A DNA stretch of 64,000 bases from Mucilaginibacter sabulilitoris (GCF_034262375.1 NZ_CP139558.1:682001-746000), one strand, 5' to 3'. Counted from the stretch's first letter, positions 53,119 through 62,447 are shown. Translations and numbers: made by a program. The notes: a model not told the origin generated them from the sequence alone.

Positions 53119-54039
53119 ATGATTGTCCCGAAAGGAAAACTAATAATTATAGGCGGCGCGGTTGATATGGGGAGTAACGTTACTATCCAGGAGCACATAA
53201 GGCAGCCCGATTATATTAAATTTTTTGAACAGGGCATTTTAAGGCGCATAATCACAGAGTCAGCTAAACATGAAGGCTCTTTAATTGAGGTGATAACTAC
53301 AGCATCGCAAATTCCGGAGCTGGTAGGTGATGAGTATATCAAAGCTTTTGGCCAGCTAAATGTTACCAATGTAAATGTACTGCATATTAAAGGTCGCGAA
53401 GATGCGGCGAATGAAGCTTATCTCGACCGTATCCGTAAAGCTGATGTAGTGATGTTTAGCGGTGGCGACCAGCTCAGGCTTACCGCAATTTTTGGAGGCA
53501 CCGAATTTTTACAGATCCTTAAGCACCGTTATCAGCATGAAAATTTTCTTGTGGCCGGTACATCGGCCGGGGCTGCTGCGGCGTCAACCCATATGATTTA
53601 TAGGGGGCAAAGCAATGAAGCGCTTATTAAGGGAGAGGTGCAGATTACCGCAGGTCTTGGTTTTATAGACTCGGTTATTGTTGATACACATTTTGTACAA
53701 CGCGGCCGTATAGGCCGTTTAATGTATGCTGTAGCTACCAATCCTGGTATTTTAGGTATTGGTTTGGGCGAAGATACCGGCCTGCTTGTTACCGATGGCA
53801 ATATGATGGAAGCGATTGGCTCAGGCCTTATTATTTTGGTTGATGGCCGCAATATTGTGGCAACCAATATTTATGATGTTGCCATTGGTTCGCCGGTTTC
53901 TATTGATAGTTTGAAGGTACATGTAATGTCTATTTTTGATAAATATGACCTTGCACAACAACGTTTGATCATTAAAAAGACAGTTAAAGTAGAGGAAGGT
54001 GTTTTTATACATGCGCCGGATAACGACCTGTTGCAATAA
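53119..54039 (+). CDS. cphB: Cyanophycinase
   Basis: A 306-residue S51 serine exopeptidase without a clear signal peptide, so intracellular. The catalytic Ser149 is in the elbow VAGTSAGAAAAST; RIRKADVVMFSGGDQLRL precedes it; VDTHFVQRGRIGRL follows with the His; and IGLGEDTGLLV is typical of CphB. It releases beta-Asp-Arg dipeptides from cyanophycin. It is divergent from cphA and followed by an isoaspartyl peptidase gene 130 bp downstream. Confidence 0.95.
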   Translation: MIVPKGKLIIIGGAVDMGSNVTIQEHIRQPDYIKFFEQGILRRIITESAKHEGSLIEVITTASQIPELVGDEYIKAFGQLNVTNVNVLHIKGREDAANEAYLDRIRKADVVMFSGGDQLRLTAIFGGTEFLQILKHRYQHENFLVAGTSAGAAAASTHMIYRGQSNEALIKGEVQITAGLGFIDSVIVDTHFVQRGRIGRLMYAVATNPGILGIGLGEDTGLLVTDGNMMEAIGSGLIILVDGRNIVATNIYDVAIGSPVSIDSLKVHVMSIFDKYDLAQQRLIIKKTVKVEEGVFIHAPDNDLLQ

Positions 54040-54169
54040 TACGCCCATTCTGTTGTTAATAAAGATATATTATCCTGAGTTATTTTAGTTAGACATTTAC
54101 ATCTGTGAGATACCGAAAATAAACCCGGCATGAAAGGGTGCATTTTTGGATCAACTAACTCCGTTCGAA

Positions 54170-55012
54170 ATGAAGATCATTATACACGGCGGTTTCTTTA
54201 GCGAATCGCAAACCAACCAGGAAGTAAAGCAGGCCAAGCAGCTGGCTTTAAGGGATATAGTGAAGGCAGGATATAAATATCTGCAAACGCATAGTGCACT
54301 CGAAACGGTGGTTTATGCGGTGCGTTTGCTGGAAGATTGTGAACTTTTTAATGCAGGCACCGGTTCGCAGATACAGAGCGACGGCAAGATACGTTTAAGC
54401 GCCTCTTTAATGGATGGTAAAACCCAACGCTTTTCTGGCGTTATTAACATTGAGGATGTAAAAAACCCCATTTGTATAACCGAAAAATTGATGGCTTATG
54501 ACGACCGCGTTTTAAGTGGTAAAGGAGCCCGTGATTTTGCCACGAATAATGGCATAGGTTATTACAATCCCGAAACACCGCAGCGCCGCCATGAGTACGA
54601 GCAAAAGCTGAGCGATTCTATAAGATTGGGCACCGTTGGCTGTGTGGCGTTTGATATTTACGGCAACCTGGCCGCGGCCACCTCAACAGGCGGCAAAGGT
54701 TTTGAAATACCTGGCAGGGTTAGCGATTCTGCTACAACCGCGGGTAATTATGCCAATGCTTATGCCGCTGTTTCATGTACCGGAGTAGGCGAAGACATAG
54801 TGAGCGGTTCTGTAGCTACAAAAATTGTTACACGTGTTACTGATGGCTCGCCCATATCGGCAGCTACCCATAAAACACTTGATGAACTAAAGCCATTTAA
54901 CGGCCTTGCTGGCATCATAGGAATATCAGCCGACGGTCATATTTACCATGCAGATACCCATCCTTATATGGTTTGGGCGCTTCATGATGGCGATATTGAA
55001 GTTTTTGAATAA
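54170..55012 (+). CDS. Isoaspartyl peptidase / plant-type asparaginase (Ntn hydrolase)
   Basis: A 280-residue precursor from the ATG at 54170; a TTG at 54146 is in frame but lies beyond the family's usual IIIHGG start. The N-terminal nucleophile is Thr155 in LGTVGCVAFD, exposed after autocleavage. Substrate-site residues appear in STGGKGFEIPGRVSDSA and AVSCTGVGEDI. Family members hydrolyse beta-aspartyl dipeptides. Here that would be the second step of cyanophycin breakdown, giving Asp and Arg. This role follows from location beside cphB and cphA. Confidence 0.9.
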   Translation: MKIIIHGGFFSESQTNQEVKQAKQLALRDIVKAGYKYLQTHSALETVVYAVRLLEDCELFNAGTGSQIQSDGKIRLSASLMDGKTQRFSGVINIEDVKNPICITEKLMAYDDRVLSGKGARDFATNNGIGYYNPETPQRRHEYEQKLSDSIRLGTVGCVAFDIYGNLAAATSTGGKGFEIPGRVSDSATTAGNYANAYAAVSCTGVGEDIVSGSVATKIVTRVTDGSPISAATHKTLDELKPFNGLAGIIGISADGHIYHADTHPYMVWALHDGDIEVFE

Positions 55013-55090
55013 ATTAAAATAATTAATTATAACATTATATTAGGTTTTGCGTTAAAAGGGGCTGGTTTGGTAATTAGCCTGTTACAGGTA

Positions 55091-55120
55091 TTGCTTAACT
55101 ATAATATATTATTATATTTG
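55091..55120 (+). promoter_or_regulatory. Promoter of the TPR-like gene
   Basis: TTGC (55091-55094), an 18-bp spacer and TATATTTG (55113-55120), 40 bp before the ATG at 55161, fit the consensus very well. Confidence 0.65.
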
Positions 55121-55160
55121 TTTACTGATTAATTTATTTAAACCCGCTCAAAAACAATAA

Positions 55161-55784
55161 ATGAGGTTTATTTTACTACTAATCTTATGTTCGCTTAGCT
55201 TTTCTGCGTCTGCGCAGTGGTATAAGTATAATCCTTTCAGAAAGCATACCCGCTATCCGCAGATTGCTCTTTTGAAGGATAACTCTATTAAAAAATTACC
55301 CGTTGCCCGTATTCCTAATGATAAGATCACTTACGCCCGTATTGAGCGTACGCCCTATTCGATGTACCTGATGGAGGCATCGGTAATGAAAACGGCCCAG
55401 CATAATATGCGTTTCAGGGTTTACAACTCGGCCAGCTATAACTTTAGCGACCTTGCGCAAATGTACCTGAAACAAAACAGGCTATCTGAAGCTAAATGGT
55501 ATTTACTGCAAAGCTTACAGATATCGCGCCAGCAAAACGATAATCGGCATACCATTACAAATCTGATAAATCTTGCCGCGGTTAAAGCCGGTTATGGCGA
55601 TTTTATGCAGGCTAAACAAGATCTGGTAGAGGCCCGCAATTTAGCCAGTTCACTTGGTTTAAGCATGGATGTTGCTGCGGTTGACAAGCAAATGCGCTAT
55701 CTGCAGGACAACAAGAATACCCTGAAAACCGAAGTTCGGTACGCGGAAACTACTGATACTGACCCGAAACCAGCTATAAAATGA
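55161..55784 (+). CDS. Secreted TPR-like protein of unknown function
   Basis: A 207-residue protein with signal peptide 1-19 (SFSASAQ). Residues about 90-180 look like two to three tetratricopeptide helical pairs (NFSDLAQMYLKQNRLSEAKW, TNLINLAAVKAGYGDFMQAK, LVEARNLASSLGL), which usually bind proteins. No catalytic motif is present. It is flanked by its own promoter and terminator, hence monocistronic. Confidence 0.65.
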   Translation: MRFILLLILCSLSFSASAQWYKYNPFRKHTRYPQIALLKDNSIKKLPVARIPNDKITYARIERTPYSMYLMEASVMKTAQHNMRFRVYNSASYNFSDLAQMYLKQNRLSEAKWYLLQSLQISRQQNDNRHTITNLINLAAVKAGYGDFMQAKQDLVEARNLASSLGLSMDVAAVDKQMRYLQDNKNTLKTEVRYAETTDTDPKPAIK

Positions 55785-55866
55785 TTTTTTTGTGTAACAT
55801 TAGCGTAAAATGCTGATGCTTATATACTACAAGTAAAACATTATCGTATAATTGTTATTGTAATTT

Positions 55867-55895
55867 AGAGACAGTATTATCACTGTCTCTTTTTA
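55867..55895 (+). terminator. Rho-independent terminator
   Basis: AGAGACAG and CTGTCTCT with an 8-nt loop, then a T-rich run, 83 bp after the TPR-like gene. Confidence 0.8.
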
Positions 55896-55970
55896 TTTAC
55901 ATTAGCAAACTAATAATAGGCACGAGTATTGATGTTTTACAAAACCCCTGATTTAACTACAGTAAAAGAT

Positions 55971-58106
55971 ATGTTTAAGAAAGTATATTTAGTATTGGTG
56001 CTGGCCGCTGCACTCGCTTGTAAAGCATCGCCGTCAAAACCTATAAAAGTCCCCGGTTCAACCGATCTGCAACCCGACGAGCAACAAAGTATTGTTTGTA
56101 AACAAGTTGCTTCCCTTATATCAAATTATAATTATAAGAAAGTTGATCTGAATGATTCTATATCAAACATCATTTATGACCGCTATATAAAAGCGCTTGA
56201 TGAAAATCACAGCTATTTTTTGGCGTCGGATATAAAAGAGTTTGATAAGTATAAAACTGTACTGGATGACGACCTGAAAAGTGGCAACTTAAATGACGCT
56301 TTTTACATATTTAACGTTTTTCAGAAACGATACATTGAGCATGTAAATTACTCGCTGGCGCAGTTAAATAAAAACTTTGATTTTAATAAAAATGAATCGT
56401 TTGTTTATGACCGCGATAAACTGCCATGGCCTGCTAACCAGGCAGAAATGGATGCCATGTGGTCGCAGCGTGTAAAATACGATCTGCTTAACCTGAAACT
56501 GGCCAGCAACGATATGGCTAAAAATAAGGAAACATTGAAAAAACGCTATCAAAATTTATTGTCGCAAGCCAATAAGCTTTCCAATCAGGATGTTTTTCAA
56601 TACTTTATGGATGCCTTTACCGAAGCCATTGACCCACATACCAATTACTTTAACCCATCAAACGCAGCAAATTTCAACATCGAAATGTCGCGCCAGTTAG
56701 AGGGTATTGGCGCTTCCCTGCTGTCTGAGAATGAGTATGTAACCATTAAAACAGTAGTTCCGGGCGGACCGGCTGATAAGAGCCATCAAATAAATATTGA
56801 TGATCGCATTGTTGGAGTAGCACAAGGCAAAGCCGGCGAGTTTCAGAATGTAGTTGGCTGGCGTATTGAAAATGCTATAGCCATAATACGTGGCACTAAA
56901 GGTACTGTGGTAAGGCTCGAAATATTACCAGCAGGCGCTAGTGCGGGCAGCAAGCCCAAAATTGTGGAAATGGTGCGCGAAAAGATCATTTTAAAAGATC
57001 AATCTGCCAAAAAAGAAATCCGCACTTACAACAGCAATGGCAAAACAGTTAAAATAGGTGTAATTGCTATTCCTGCATTCTATATTGATTTTAACGATTA
57101 TAAAGCTGGTAACCCTAATTATAAAAGCACCACCCACGACGTTAAACTAATATTGGATTCACTGAAACGCGAAAACGTTGATGGTGTTGTGATTGACCTC
57201 CGCGAAAACGGTGGTGGCTCTTTAATGGAGGCTATTGAACTTACGGGATTGTTTATAAAAACAGGACCGGTAGTACAGGTTCGTGATACTAAAGATCAAA
57301 TTGAGCAAGATAAAGATGATGATCCGGCTGTTACCTATTCGGGCCCTCTGGCGGTTTTGGTTGATAGGTTCAGCGCCTCGGCCTCAGAAATATTTTCAGG
57401 CGCCATACAGGATTATGGTCGCGGATTGATCATGGGTACACAAACCTATGGTAAAGGGTCGGTTCAGAGCGCTATTGACCTTGATCGTGTGTTAGGTTCG
57501 CCAATCCGCGATAAAATTAACCAGCTGGCGGGCGGCGGCAATAAAAAAGTAACTACCGGCAGCCAGAGCACTTATGGTCAGCTTAACTTAACTATAGCTA
57601 AGTTTTACCGCATTAGTGGTAATTCAACACAGCATAAAGGTGTAATGCCCGATATTCAGTTCCCGTCATTAATACCGCTTGATAAATATGGCGAAGACAC
57701 CGAACCATCAGCCATGCCTTTTGATATCATCGCGAAAACCGATTATACCAAGGTGGGCGATTTTACAGGTGTTTTACCTCAGATTAAAAAACTGCACGAT
57801 CAGCGAATGGCCACTAGCGACAGCTATAAATACATGGAGGAAGATATTGCCGACTTTAAAAAGCATGACGCTGAAAACAGTGTTACCCTGAATGAGTCAG
57901 ACTTGAAAAAGCAGCGCGACTCTGATGAAAAAAAATCTCTGGATCGTAATAACCTTCGCCGCATTGCCTTAGGTTTACCGGCGCTGAAAAAGGGTCAGGC
58001 CAAGCCAAAGAATGAGGATCTTGACTTTGTAAAACGCGAAGCAGGACAGATCCTCACTGATTACATTAGCCTGGAGCCTAAACTAACCAGCGTAACGCCG
58101 CAGTAG
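55971..58106 (+). CDS. prc: Tail-specific C-terminal processing protease (S41)
   Basis: A 711-residue protein from the ATG at 55971, which gives a lipoprotein-like signal (LAAALAC); earlier ATGs at 55929 and 55932 are possible. An N-terminal helical part, a PDZ domain (about 230-320; VVPGGPADKSHQINIDDRI), the S41 protease domain (Ser470 in FSASASE and Lys495 in TYGKGSVQ) and a C-terminal charged domain follow the E. coli Prc/Tsp order. It degrades or trims periplasmic proteins. The stop codon lies at the edge of a family B repeat. Confidence 0.92.
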   Translation: MFKKVYLVLVLAAALACKASPSKPIKVPGSTDLQPDEQQSIVCKQVASLISNYNYKKVDLNDSISNIIYDRYIKALDENHSYFLASDIKEFDKYKTVLDDDLKSGNLNDAFYIFNVFQKRYIEHVNYSLAQLNKNFDFNKNESFVYDRDKLPWPANQAEMDAMWSQRVKYDLLNLKLASNDMAKNKETLKKRYQNLLSQANKLSNQDVFQYFMDAFTEAIDPHTNYFNPSNAANFNIEMSRQLEGIGASLLSENEYVTIKTVVPGGPADKSHQINIDDRIVGVAQGKAGEFQNVVGWRIENAIAIIRGTKGTVVRLEILPAGASAGSKPKIVEMVREKIILKDQSAKKEIRTYNSNGKTVKIGVIAIPAFYIDFNDYKAGNPNYKSTTHDVKLILDSLKRENVDGVVIDLRENGGGSLMEAIELTGLFIKTGPVVQVRDTKDQIEQDKDDDPAVTYSGPLAVLVDRFSASASEIFSGAIQDYGRGLIMGTQTYGKGSVQSAIDLDRVLGSPIRDKINQLAGGGNKKVTTGSQSTYGQLNLTIAKFYRISGNSTQHKGVMPDIQFPSLIPLDKYGEDTEPSAMPFDIIAKTDYTKVGDFTGVLPQIKKLHDQRMATSDSYKYMEEDIADFKKHDAENSVTLNESDLKKQRDSDEKKSLDRNNLRRIALGLPALKKGQAKPKNEDLDFVKREAGQILTDYISLEPKLTSVTPQ

Positions 58107-58133
58107 CCCCACCCCCCTAAAGGGGGAGCTTTT
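58104..58133. repeat. Family B palindrome carrying the prc stop codon
   Basis: TAGCCCCACCCCCCTAAAGG then GGGAGC. The TAG at 58104-58106 ends prc. Confidence 0.7.
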
Positions 58134-58149
58134 GAATTAGAAATATTTA

Positions 58150-58180
58150 AGCCCGGCTCTTTTGGAGCCGGGCTTTGTTG
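58150..58180 (+). terminator. Rho-independent terminator after prc
   Basis: AGCCCGGCTC and GAGCCGGGCT with a short TTTTG loop, followed by a T-rich tail. Confidence 0.8.
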
Positions 58181-58280
58181 TTTTATGCTTTTAAAGTAAG
58201 ATATAGCCCGGTACATCAAAAAGGCTCCCCTCAGGGCAGGGCGGCAAACTAATTCGCATTCTGTAGGTTTACCTAATACC

Positions 58281-59384
58281 ATGGCTAAAAAACCGTTGCT
58301 TGAATTTACTGACAGGGGAATTTACTGTGCCCGGGGCAAGTTTTATATTGACCCCTGGAAACCGGTTGATGATGCCGTGATTACTCATGCCCATGCTGAT
58401 CATGCTTATTGGGGCCACAAAAATTATCTTGCTCACCACTTATCCAAAGAAATATTACTTTATCGTTTGGGCGAAATCAACCTGCAAACCGTGGAGTATG
58501 GTGAAACGGTAATGAAAAACGGGGTTGCCATATCCCTGTATCCGGCAGGTCATGTAATTGGTTCCGCACAGATCAGGGTAGAATATCAGGGTGAAGTTTG
58601 GGTGGTATCGGGCGATTATAAAGTGGAAGATGACGGTATTTCTACACCTTTTGAGCCTGTTAAATGCCACCATTTTATTTCTGAATGCACCTTCGGGATG
58701 CCGGTTTATACCTGGAAACCACAGGTGCAGATATTTGAGGATGTAAATAACTGGTGGCGTACCAATTTACACAATGGTGTTGCCACGGTGCTGGTGGGGT
58801 ATTCTTTAGGTAAATCTCAACGTATATTGCAAAATCTCGATCTGTTTAATGGCAAAGTGTACACCCATGGTGTAATTGAAAATACCAATGAAGCTTTGCG
58901 CCGCAATGGTGTGCTGCTGAACCCCACCGAACGGATCACTGCCAATTCTGTAAAAGAAGAAGTAAGGAAAGGGATCATCTTAGCACCTCCATCATCAGTA
59001 AGCACACCCTGGATGCGTAAATTTCAACCCTATAGTTTTGGCTACTGCTCGGGCTGGATGGCTATTCGCGGCGCCAAGCGCCGCAGGGCCGCCGACAGAG
59101 GCTTTGTTCTCTCTGACCATGCCGACTGGAACGGCCTAATCAGCGCTATTGACGCTACCGATTGTGAAAGTGTTTACCTTACACATGGTTATACCGCTAC
59201 ATTTTCAAGGTATTTAAATGAGATAGGTTTCGATGCACACGAGGTGCATACGCTGTATGGTGGGGAAGAAGAGAACCCCTCCAACCTCCCCGAAGGGGAG
59301 ACTCCTAATGTGCCGGAAAATAACAATGCAAATCAAGTCCTCTCCTTTGGAGAGGATTTAAGTGAGGCTGGAGGAGTTTCATGA
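58281..59384 (+). CDS. Ligase-associated DNA exonuclease (metallo-beta-lactamase fold)
   Basis: A 367-residue nuclease of the beta-CASP type. The metal site is THAHADHAYWG near residue 36, then the later motifs YPAGHVIGSAQI, VVSGDYKVEDDG and the C-terminal LSDHADWNGL. Family members are encoded with a bacterial ATP-dependent ligase and act in DNA repair. The gene overlaps the ligase gene by 4 bp (ATGA). Residues about 332-367 (EENPSNLPEGETPN...) are encoded by family B repeat DNA, so the tail is repeat-derived and longer than in normal members. Confidence 0.88.
   Translation: MAKKPLLEFTDRGIYCARGKFYIDPWKPVDDAVITHAHADHAYWGHKNYLAHHLSKEILLYRLGEINLQTVEYGETVMKNGVAISLYPAGHVIGSAQIRVEYQGEVWVVSGDYKVEDDGISTPFEPVKCHHFISECTFGMPVYTWKPQVQIFEDVNNWWRTNLHNGVATVLVGYSLGKSQRILQNLDLFNGKVYTHGVIENTNEALRRNGVLLNPTERITANSVKEEVRKGIILAPPSSVSTPWMRKFQPYSFGYCSGWMAIRGAKRRRAADRGFVLSDHADWNGLISAIDATDCESVYLTHGYTATFSRYLNEIGFDAHEVHTLYGGEEENPSNLPEGETPNVPENNNANQVLSFGEDLSEAGGVS
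59276..59380. repeat. Family B element inside the exonuclease reading frame
   Basis: CCTCCAACCTCCCCGAAGGG at the left and GTCCTCTCCTTTGGAGAGGA, then TTTAAGTGAGG, at the right. The right half is the exact reversed form of the repeat at 50094. It ends just before the ligase ATG. Confidence 0.8.
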
Positions 59385-60997
59385 AAGCCTTTGCCCAACT
59401 CTTCCTGTCGTTAGATGAAACGAACAAAACCAACGAAAAGATTAAAGTATTAAAAGACTATTTTAACGCTGTTCCTGATACCGACAAGATGCATATGCTG
59501 GCCCTGTTTACCGGGCGGAGGCCCAAGCGACAGATCAACTCAACATTGGTACGCAACTGGGCAGTTGAGGCATCTAATATACCGGCCTGGCTTTTTGAGG
59601 AAAGCTACCATGTAGTAGGCGACCTGGCCGAAACAATGGCCTTACTCATGCCCGAAACCAGCAACAGCAGCAGCAAAACCCTTACCGAATGGATAGCCGA
59701 GATTAATGCCCTGAATGATAAAACCGAGGCTGAAAAAAAACTGTGGTTATTGGAGTCGTGGGCAATGTTGGACGGTCAGGAACGTTTTGTCTTTAACAAA
59801 TTGCTTACAGGGAGCTTCCGCGTTGGGGTATCGCAAAACTTAGTGATCAAGGCGCTGGCAGATATTTCTGGCCTGGAGGCGGCTGTGCTTACCCACCGTA
59901 TTATGGGAAGCTGGCTGCCCGAAACGTATCAGTATACCCAACTGATGGAAGAACAGGATACAGCCGAAAACATCTCGAGGCCATACCCGTTTTTCCTGGC
60001 TTATCCCATACAGGAAACTTCCGAAAAGCAAAAAACACCGGAGGAGGTTGGTGCTTCGCTGGGCGATGCTGCCGATTGGCAGGCCGAATGGAAATGGGAC
60101 GGCATTAGGGCTCAAATGATTAAGCGTGGCGGTGAAATATTTATATGGAGCCGTGGCGAAGATCTGGCCACCGAGAAATTCCCGGAACTGCACCCTTTTT
60201 TGAATGCCCTGCCCGATGGTACGGTGATAGACGGTGAAATCCTCAGTTTTAAAAATGGATTGCCTATGCCGTTTAGCGTGTTGCAAACCCGCATAGGCCG
60301 TAAAAACCTGAATAAAAAAATACTGGAGGAAAGCCCGGTAGCAGTAATTGCTTATGATTGTCTGGAATACCAAGGCGAAGATATCCGCTCGAAAACACAG
60401 GCCGAACGCCGGGTGATACTGGAACAATTACAGGCTTCTACATCTTTCCTGGAGGTGTTCCGCCTATCGGCATTAATACTTTTCAATACCTGGGAAGAAT
60501 TGGGCATGATAAGGGAACAATCGCGAGCCATGATTGCCGAAGGTATTATGCTAAAACGCAAGAGTGCTACCTACCAGGTGGGTCGTCGTCGTGGCGACTG
60601 GTGGAAGTGGAAGATAGACCCTTTGTCGGTAGATGCGGTAATGATCTATGCTCAAAAAGGTCATGGCAGGCGGGCAGATCTGTACACCGACTATACCTTT
60701 GCCGTTTGGGATGGCGATAAACTGGTGCCCTTTGCCAAAGCTTATTCTGGCTTAACAGATGCCGAAATTAATAAGGTTGATTATTTTGTAAAACGTAATA
60801 CTATCGAGAAATTTGGCCCGGTGCGCACGGTAAAGCCCGAGCTGGTTTTCGAGATAGGGTTTGAAGGTATCAATAAATCAACCAGGCATAAATCGGGTAT
60901 CGCGCTGCGCTTTCCGCGTATATTACGGTGGCGGCATGATAAACCAAAGGAAGAAGCTGATACGCTCGAGAGTTTAAAGGCGCTATTGGGTGAGTGA
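59381..60997 (+). CDS. ATP-dependent DNA ligase
   Basis: A 538-residue ligase. The N-terminal helical DNA-binding domain covers about 1-210. The nucleotidyl-transferase domain has the adenylated Lys238 in EWKWDGIRAQ (motif I), SRGEDLA (III) and MLKRKSATYQVGRRRGDWWKWK (IV-V, split here: the last part holds the WKWK motif). The OB domain follows. This ligase is of the type associated with the exonuclease upstream and, in other genomes, a DEXH helicase and a phosphoesterase; those two are not in this window. It likely works in DNA damage repair. Confidence 0.9.
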   Translation: MKAFAQLFLSLDETNKTNEKIKVLKDYFNAVPDTDKMHMLALFTGRRPKRQINSTLVRNWAVEASNIPAWLFEESYHVVGDLAETMALLMPETSNSSSKTLTEWIAEINALNDKTEAEKKLWLLESWAMLDGQERFVFNKLLTGSFRVGVSQNLVIKALADISGLEAAVLTHRIMGSWLPETYQYTQLMEEQDTAENISRPYPFFLAYPIQETSEKQKTPEEVGASLGDAADWQAEWKWDGIRAQMIKRGGEIFIWSRGEDLATEKFPELHPFLNALPDGTVIDGEILSFKNGLPMPFSVLQTRIGRKNLNKKILEESPVAVIAYDCLEYQGEDIRSKTQAERRVILEQLQASTSFLEVFRLSALILFNTWEELGMIREQSRAMIAEGIMLKRKSATYQVGRRRGDWWKWKIDPLSVDAVMIYAQKGHGRRADLYTDYTFAVWDGDKLVPFAKAYSGLTDAEINKVDYFVKRNTIEKFGPVRTVKPELVFEIGFEGINKSTRHKSGIALRFPRILRWRHDKPKEEADTLESLKALLGE

Positions 60998-61064
60998 ATA
61001 AATTAAATATTTGTTCTGACGGGAATTGAATTTATTAATTACTTTGCCAATAAAACTATTACCG

Positions 61065-61526
61065 ATGATCATTATAAATAACTATAGCGAATTTGAAACA
61101 TTATTAGGCAAGGAGCTTGGCGTATCGGCATGGCATACCATTACGCAGGAGCAGATCAATAAATTTGCCGATGCCACGCTTGATCACCAATGGATACATA
61201 CAGATCCTGAAAAAGCGGCAACAGAAAGTCCGTTTAAATCAACCATAGCCCATGGTTACCTTACGCTATCACTGATACCCTATTTATGGAAACAGATAGC
61301 CGATATCCGTAATCTTAAAATGGAAATAAACTACGGTATCGAAAACCTACGTTTTGCACAGCCGGTACTGGTTAATGACAAAGTAAGGCTAAAGGTTAAA
61401 CTGTCGAGCCTTATTAACTTACGCGGTGTTACCAAAGCCACCATGGGTATTGAGCTGGAAATTGACGGTCAAAAGAAACCCGCTTTTGCCGGCGAGGTGG
61501 TTTTTCTGTACCATTTTATTAATTAG
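61065..61526 (+). CDS. MaoC-like (R)-hydratase family protein
   Basis: A 153-residue hot-dog fold protein from the ATG at 61065; a TTG at 61026 is an unlikely start. The hydratase site is visible: FADATLDHQWIHTDPEKA followed by TIAHGYLTLSL, with the Asp and His of the family. MaoC-like hydratases add water to enoyl-CoA to give (R)-3-hydroxyacyl-CoA. It is next to a fatty acid desaturase gene, but the 183-bp gap suggests separate transcription. Confidence 0.85.
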   Translation: MIIINNYSEFETLLGKELGVSAWHTITQEQINKFADATLDHQWIHTDPEKAATESPFKSTIAHGYLTLSLIPYLWKQIADIRNLKMEINYGIENLRFAQPVLVNDKVRLKVKLSSLINLRGVTKATMGIELEIDGQKKPAFAGEVVFLYHFIN

Positions 61527-61657
61527 TTTAATTAACACTAAAACCTTTTGGGGAGTCACTTTAAAAAAAAGCCAATTTTTAAACACAGAATAGGTTTTTT
61601 TGCGTTAAATAGATATCAATCCTGGCATGTAAAAACTTTATATCGGGTTTTAATCGT

Positions 61658-61665
61658 ATCTTTGG
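61658..61665 (+). promoter_or_regulatory. TATCTTTG box of the desaturase gene
   Basis: An exact consensus match 44 bp upstream of the GTG start at 61710. Confidence 0.5.
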
Positions 61666-61709
61666 AAAGATTATAAATAACACTTTCATATTCTAATTAT
61701 TTCAATTCA

Positions 61710-62444
61710 GTGGTCATTATCATATTCTTTATAGCGCATTGGTTCTTGTCGCTATTCTTCCAAACATTCTTTCTGCACAGGTACGCTTCTCACAAAATGT
61801 TTACTACCAATAAGTTTTACGAGGGTCTATTCTACCTGCTTACTTATATTTGCCAGGGTTCATCATTCTTAAACCCGAGGGCTTATGCCATTATGCACCG
61901 TGAGCACCATGCTTACAGCGATACGGAAAAGGATCCTCATTCACCTCATTTTTTTAAGGATGTATTTCAGATGATGATCTACACTGCAAAAAGTTATAGC
62001 CTGCACGTAAGAAAATTGAAAGAACCCGAGGAGCGTTTTAAAGGCAATATCCCCGAATGGCGTTTGGTTGACTACATAGGTTCATCTACAGTGTCGCGTA
62101 TTTCATTTGGTATATTGTACATTTTGGTCTACGTGTTTTTTGCCACCCAATGGTGGATGTATCTGTTAATTCCTATCCATTTTTTAATGGGCCCTATTCA
62201 CGGCGCTATTGTTAACTGGTGCGGCCATAAATATGGCTATTCCAACTTCGACAACGGCGATAAGTCAAAAAATACCACACCTTTCGACTTTTTAATGTTG
62301 GGTGAACTGTTCCAGAACAATCATCATAAGCATCCCAACAGAGCCAATTTTGGTGCTAAATGGTTTGAAATAGATCCGGTTTATCCAGTAATGAAACTCA
62401 TGCACTGGATGCGCATCATTAAGCTCAGAAAAGCATATTTATAA
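61710..62444 (+). CDS. Acyl-lipid / acyl-CoA fatty acid desaturase
   Basis: A 244-residue integral membrane di-iron enzyme. The His boxes are HRYASH near residue 24, HREHHAY near residue 63, and NNHHKHPN near residue 209, with several hydrophobic segments between. It inserts a double bond in fatty acyl chains and would adjust membrane fluidity. The start is GTG at 61710; no ATG gives the conserved N-terminus. Confidence 0.88.
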   Translation: MVIIIFFIAHWFLSLFFQTFFLHRYASHKMFTTNKFYEGLFYLLTYICQGSSFLNPRAYAIMHREHHAYSDTEKDPHSPHFFKDVFQMMIYTAKSYSLHVRKLKEPEERFKGNIPEWRLVDYIGSSTVSRISFGILYILVYVFFATQWWMYLLIPIHFLMGPIHGAIVNWCGHKYGYSNFDNGDKSKNTTPFDFLMLGELFQNNHHKHPNRANFGAKWFEIDPVYPVMKLMHWMRIIKLRKAYL

Positions 62445-62447
62445 GCA

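Noticed and set aside
58221..58247. GC-rich GGCTCCCCTCAGGGCAGGG upstream of the exonuclease gene
   Set aside because: It resembles family B loosely, but the arms do not pair well, so it is not listed as a repeat.
59840..60427. Minus-strand 195-codon open frame
   Set aside because: Antisense to the DNA ligase core domain, including the active-site Lys; no recognisable protein features.
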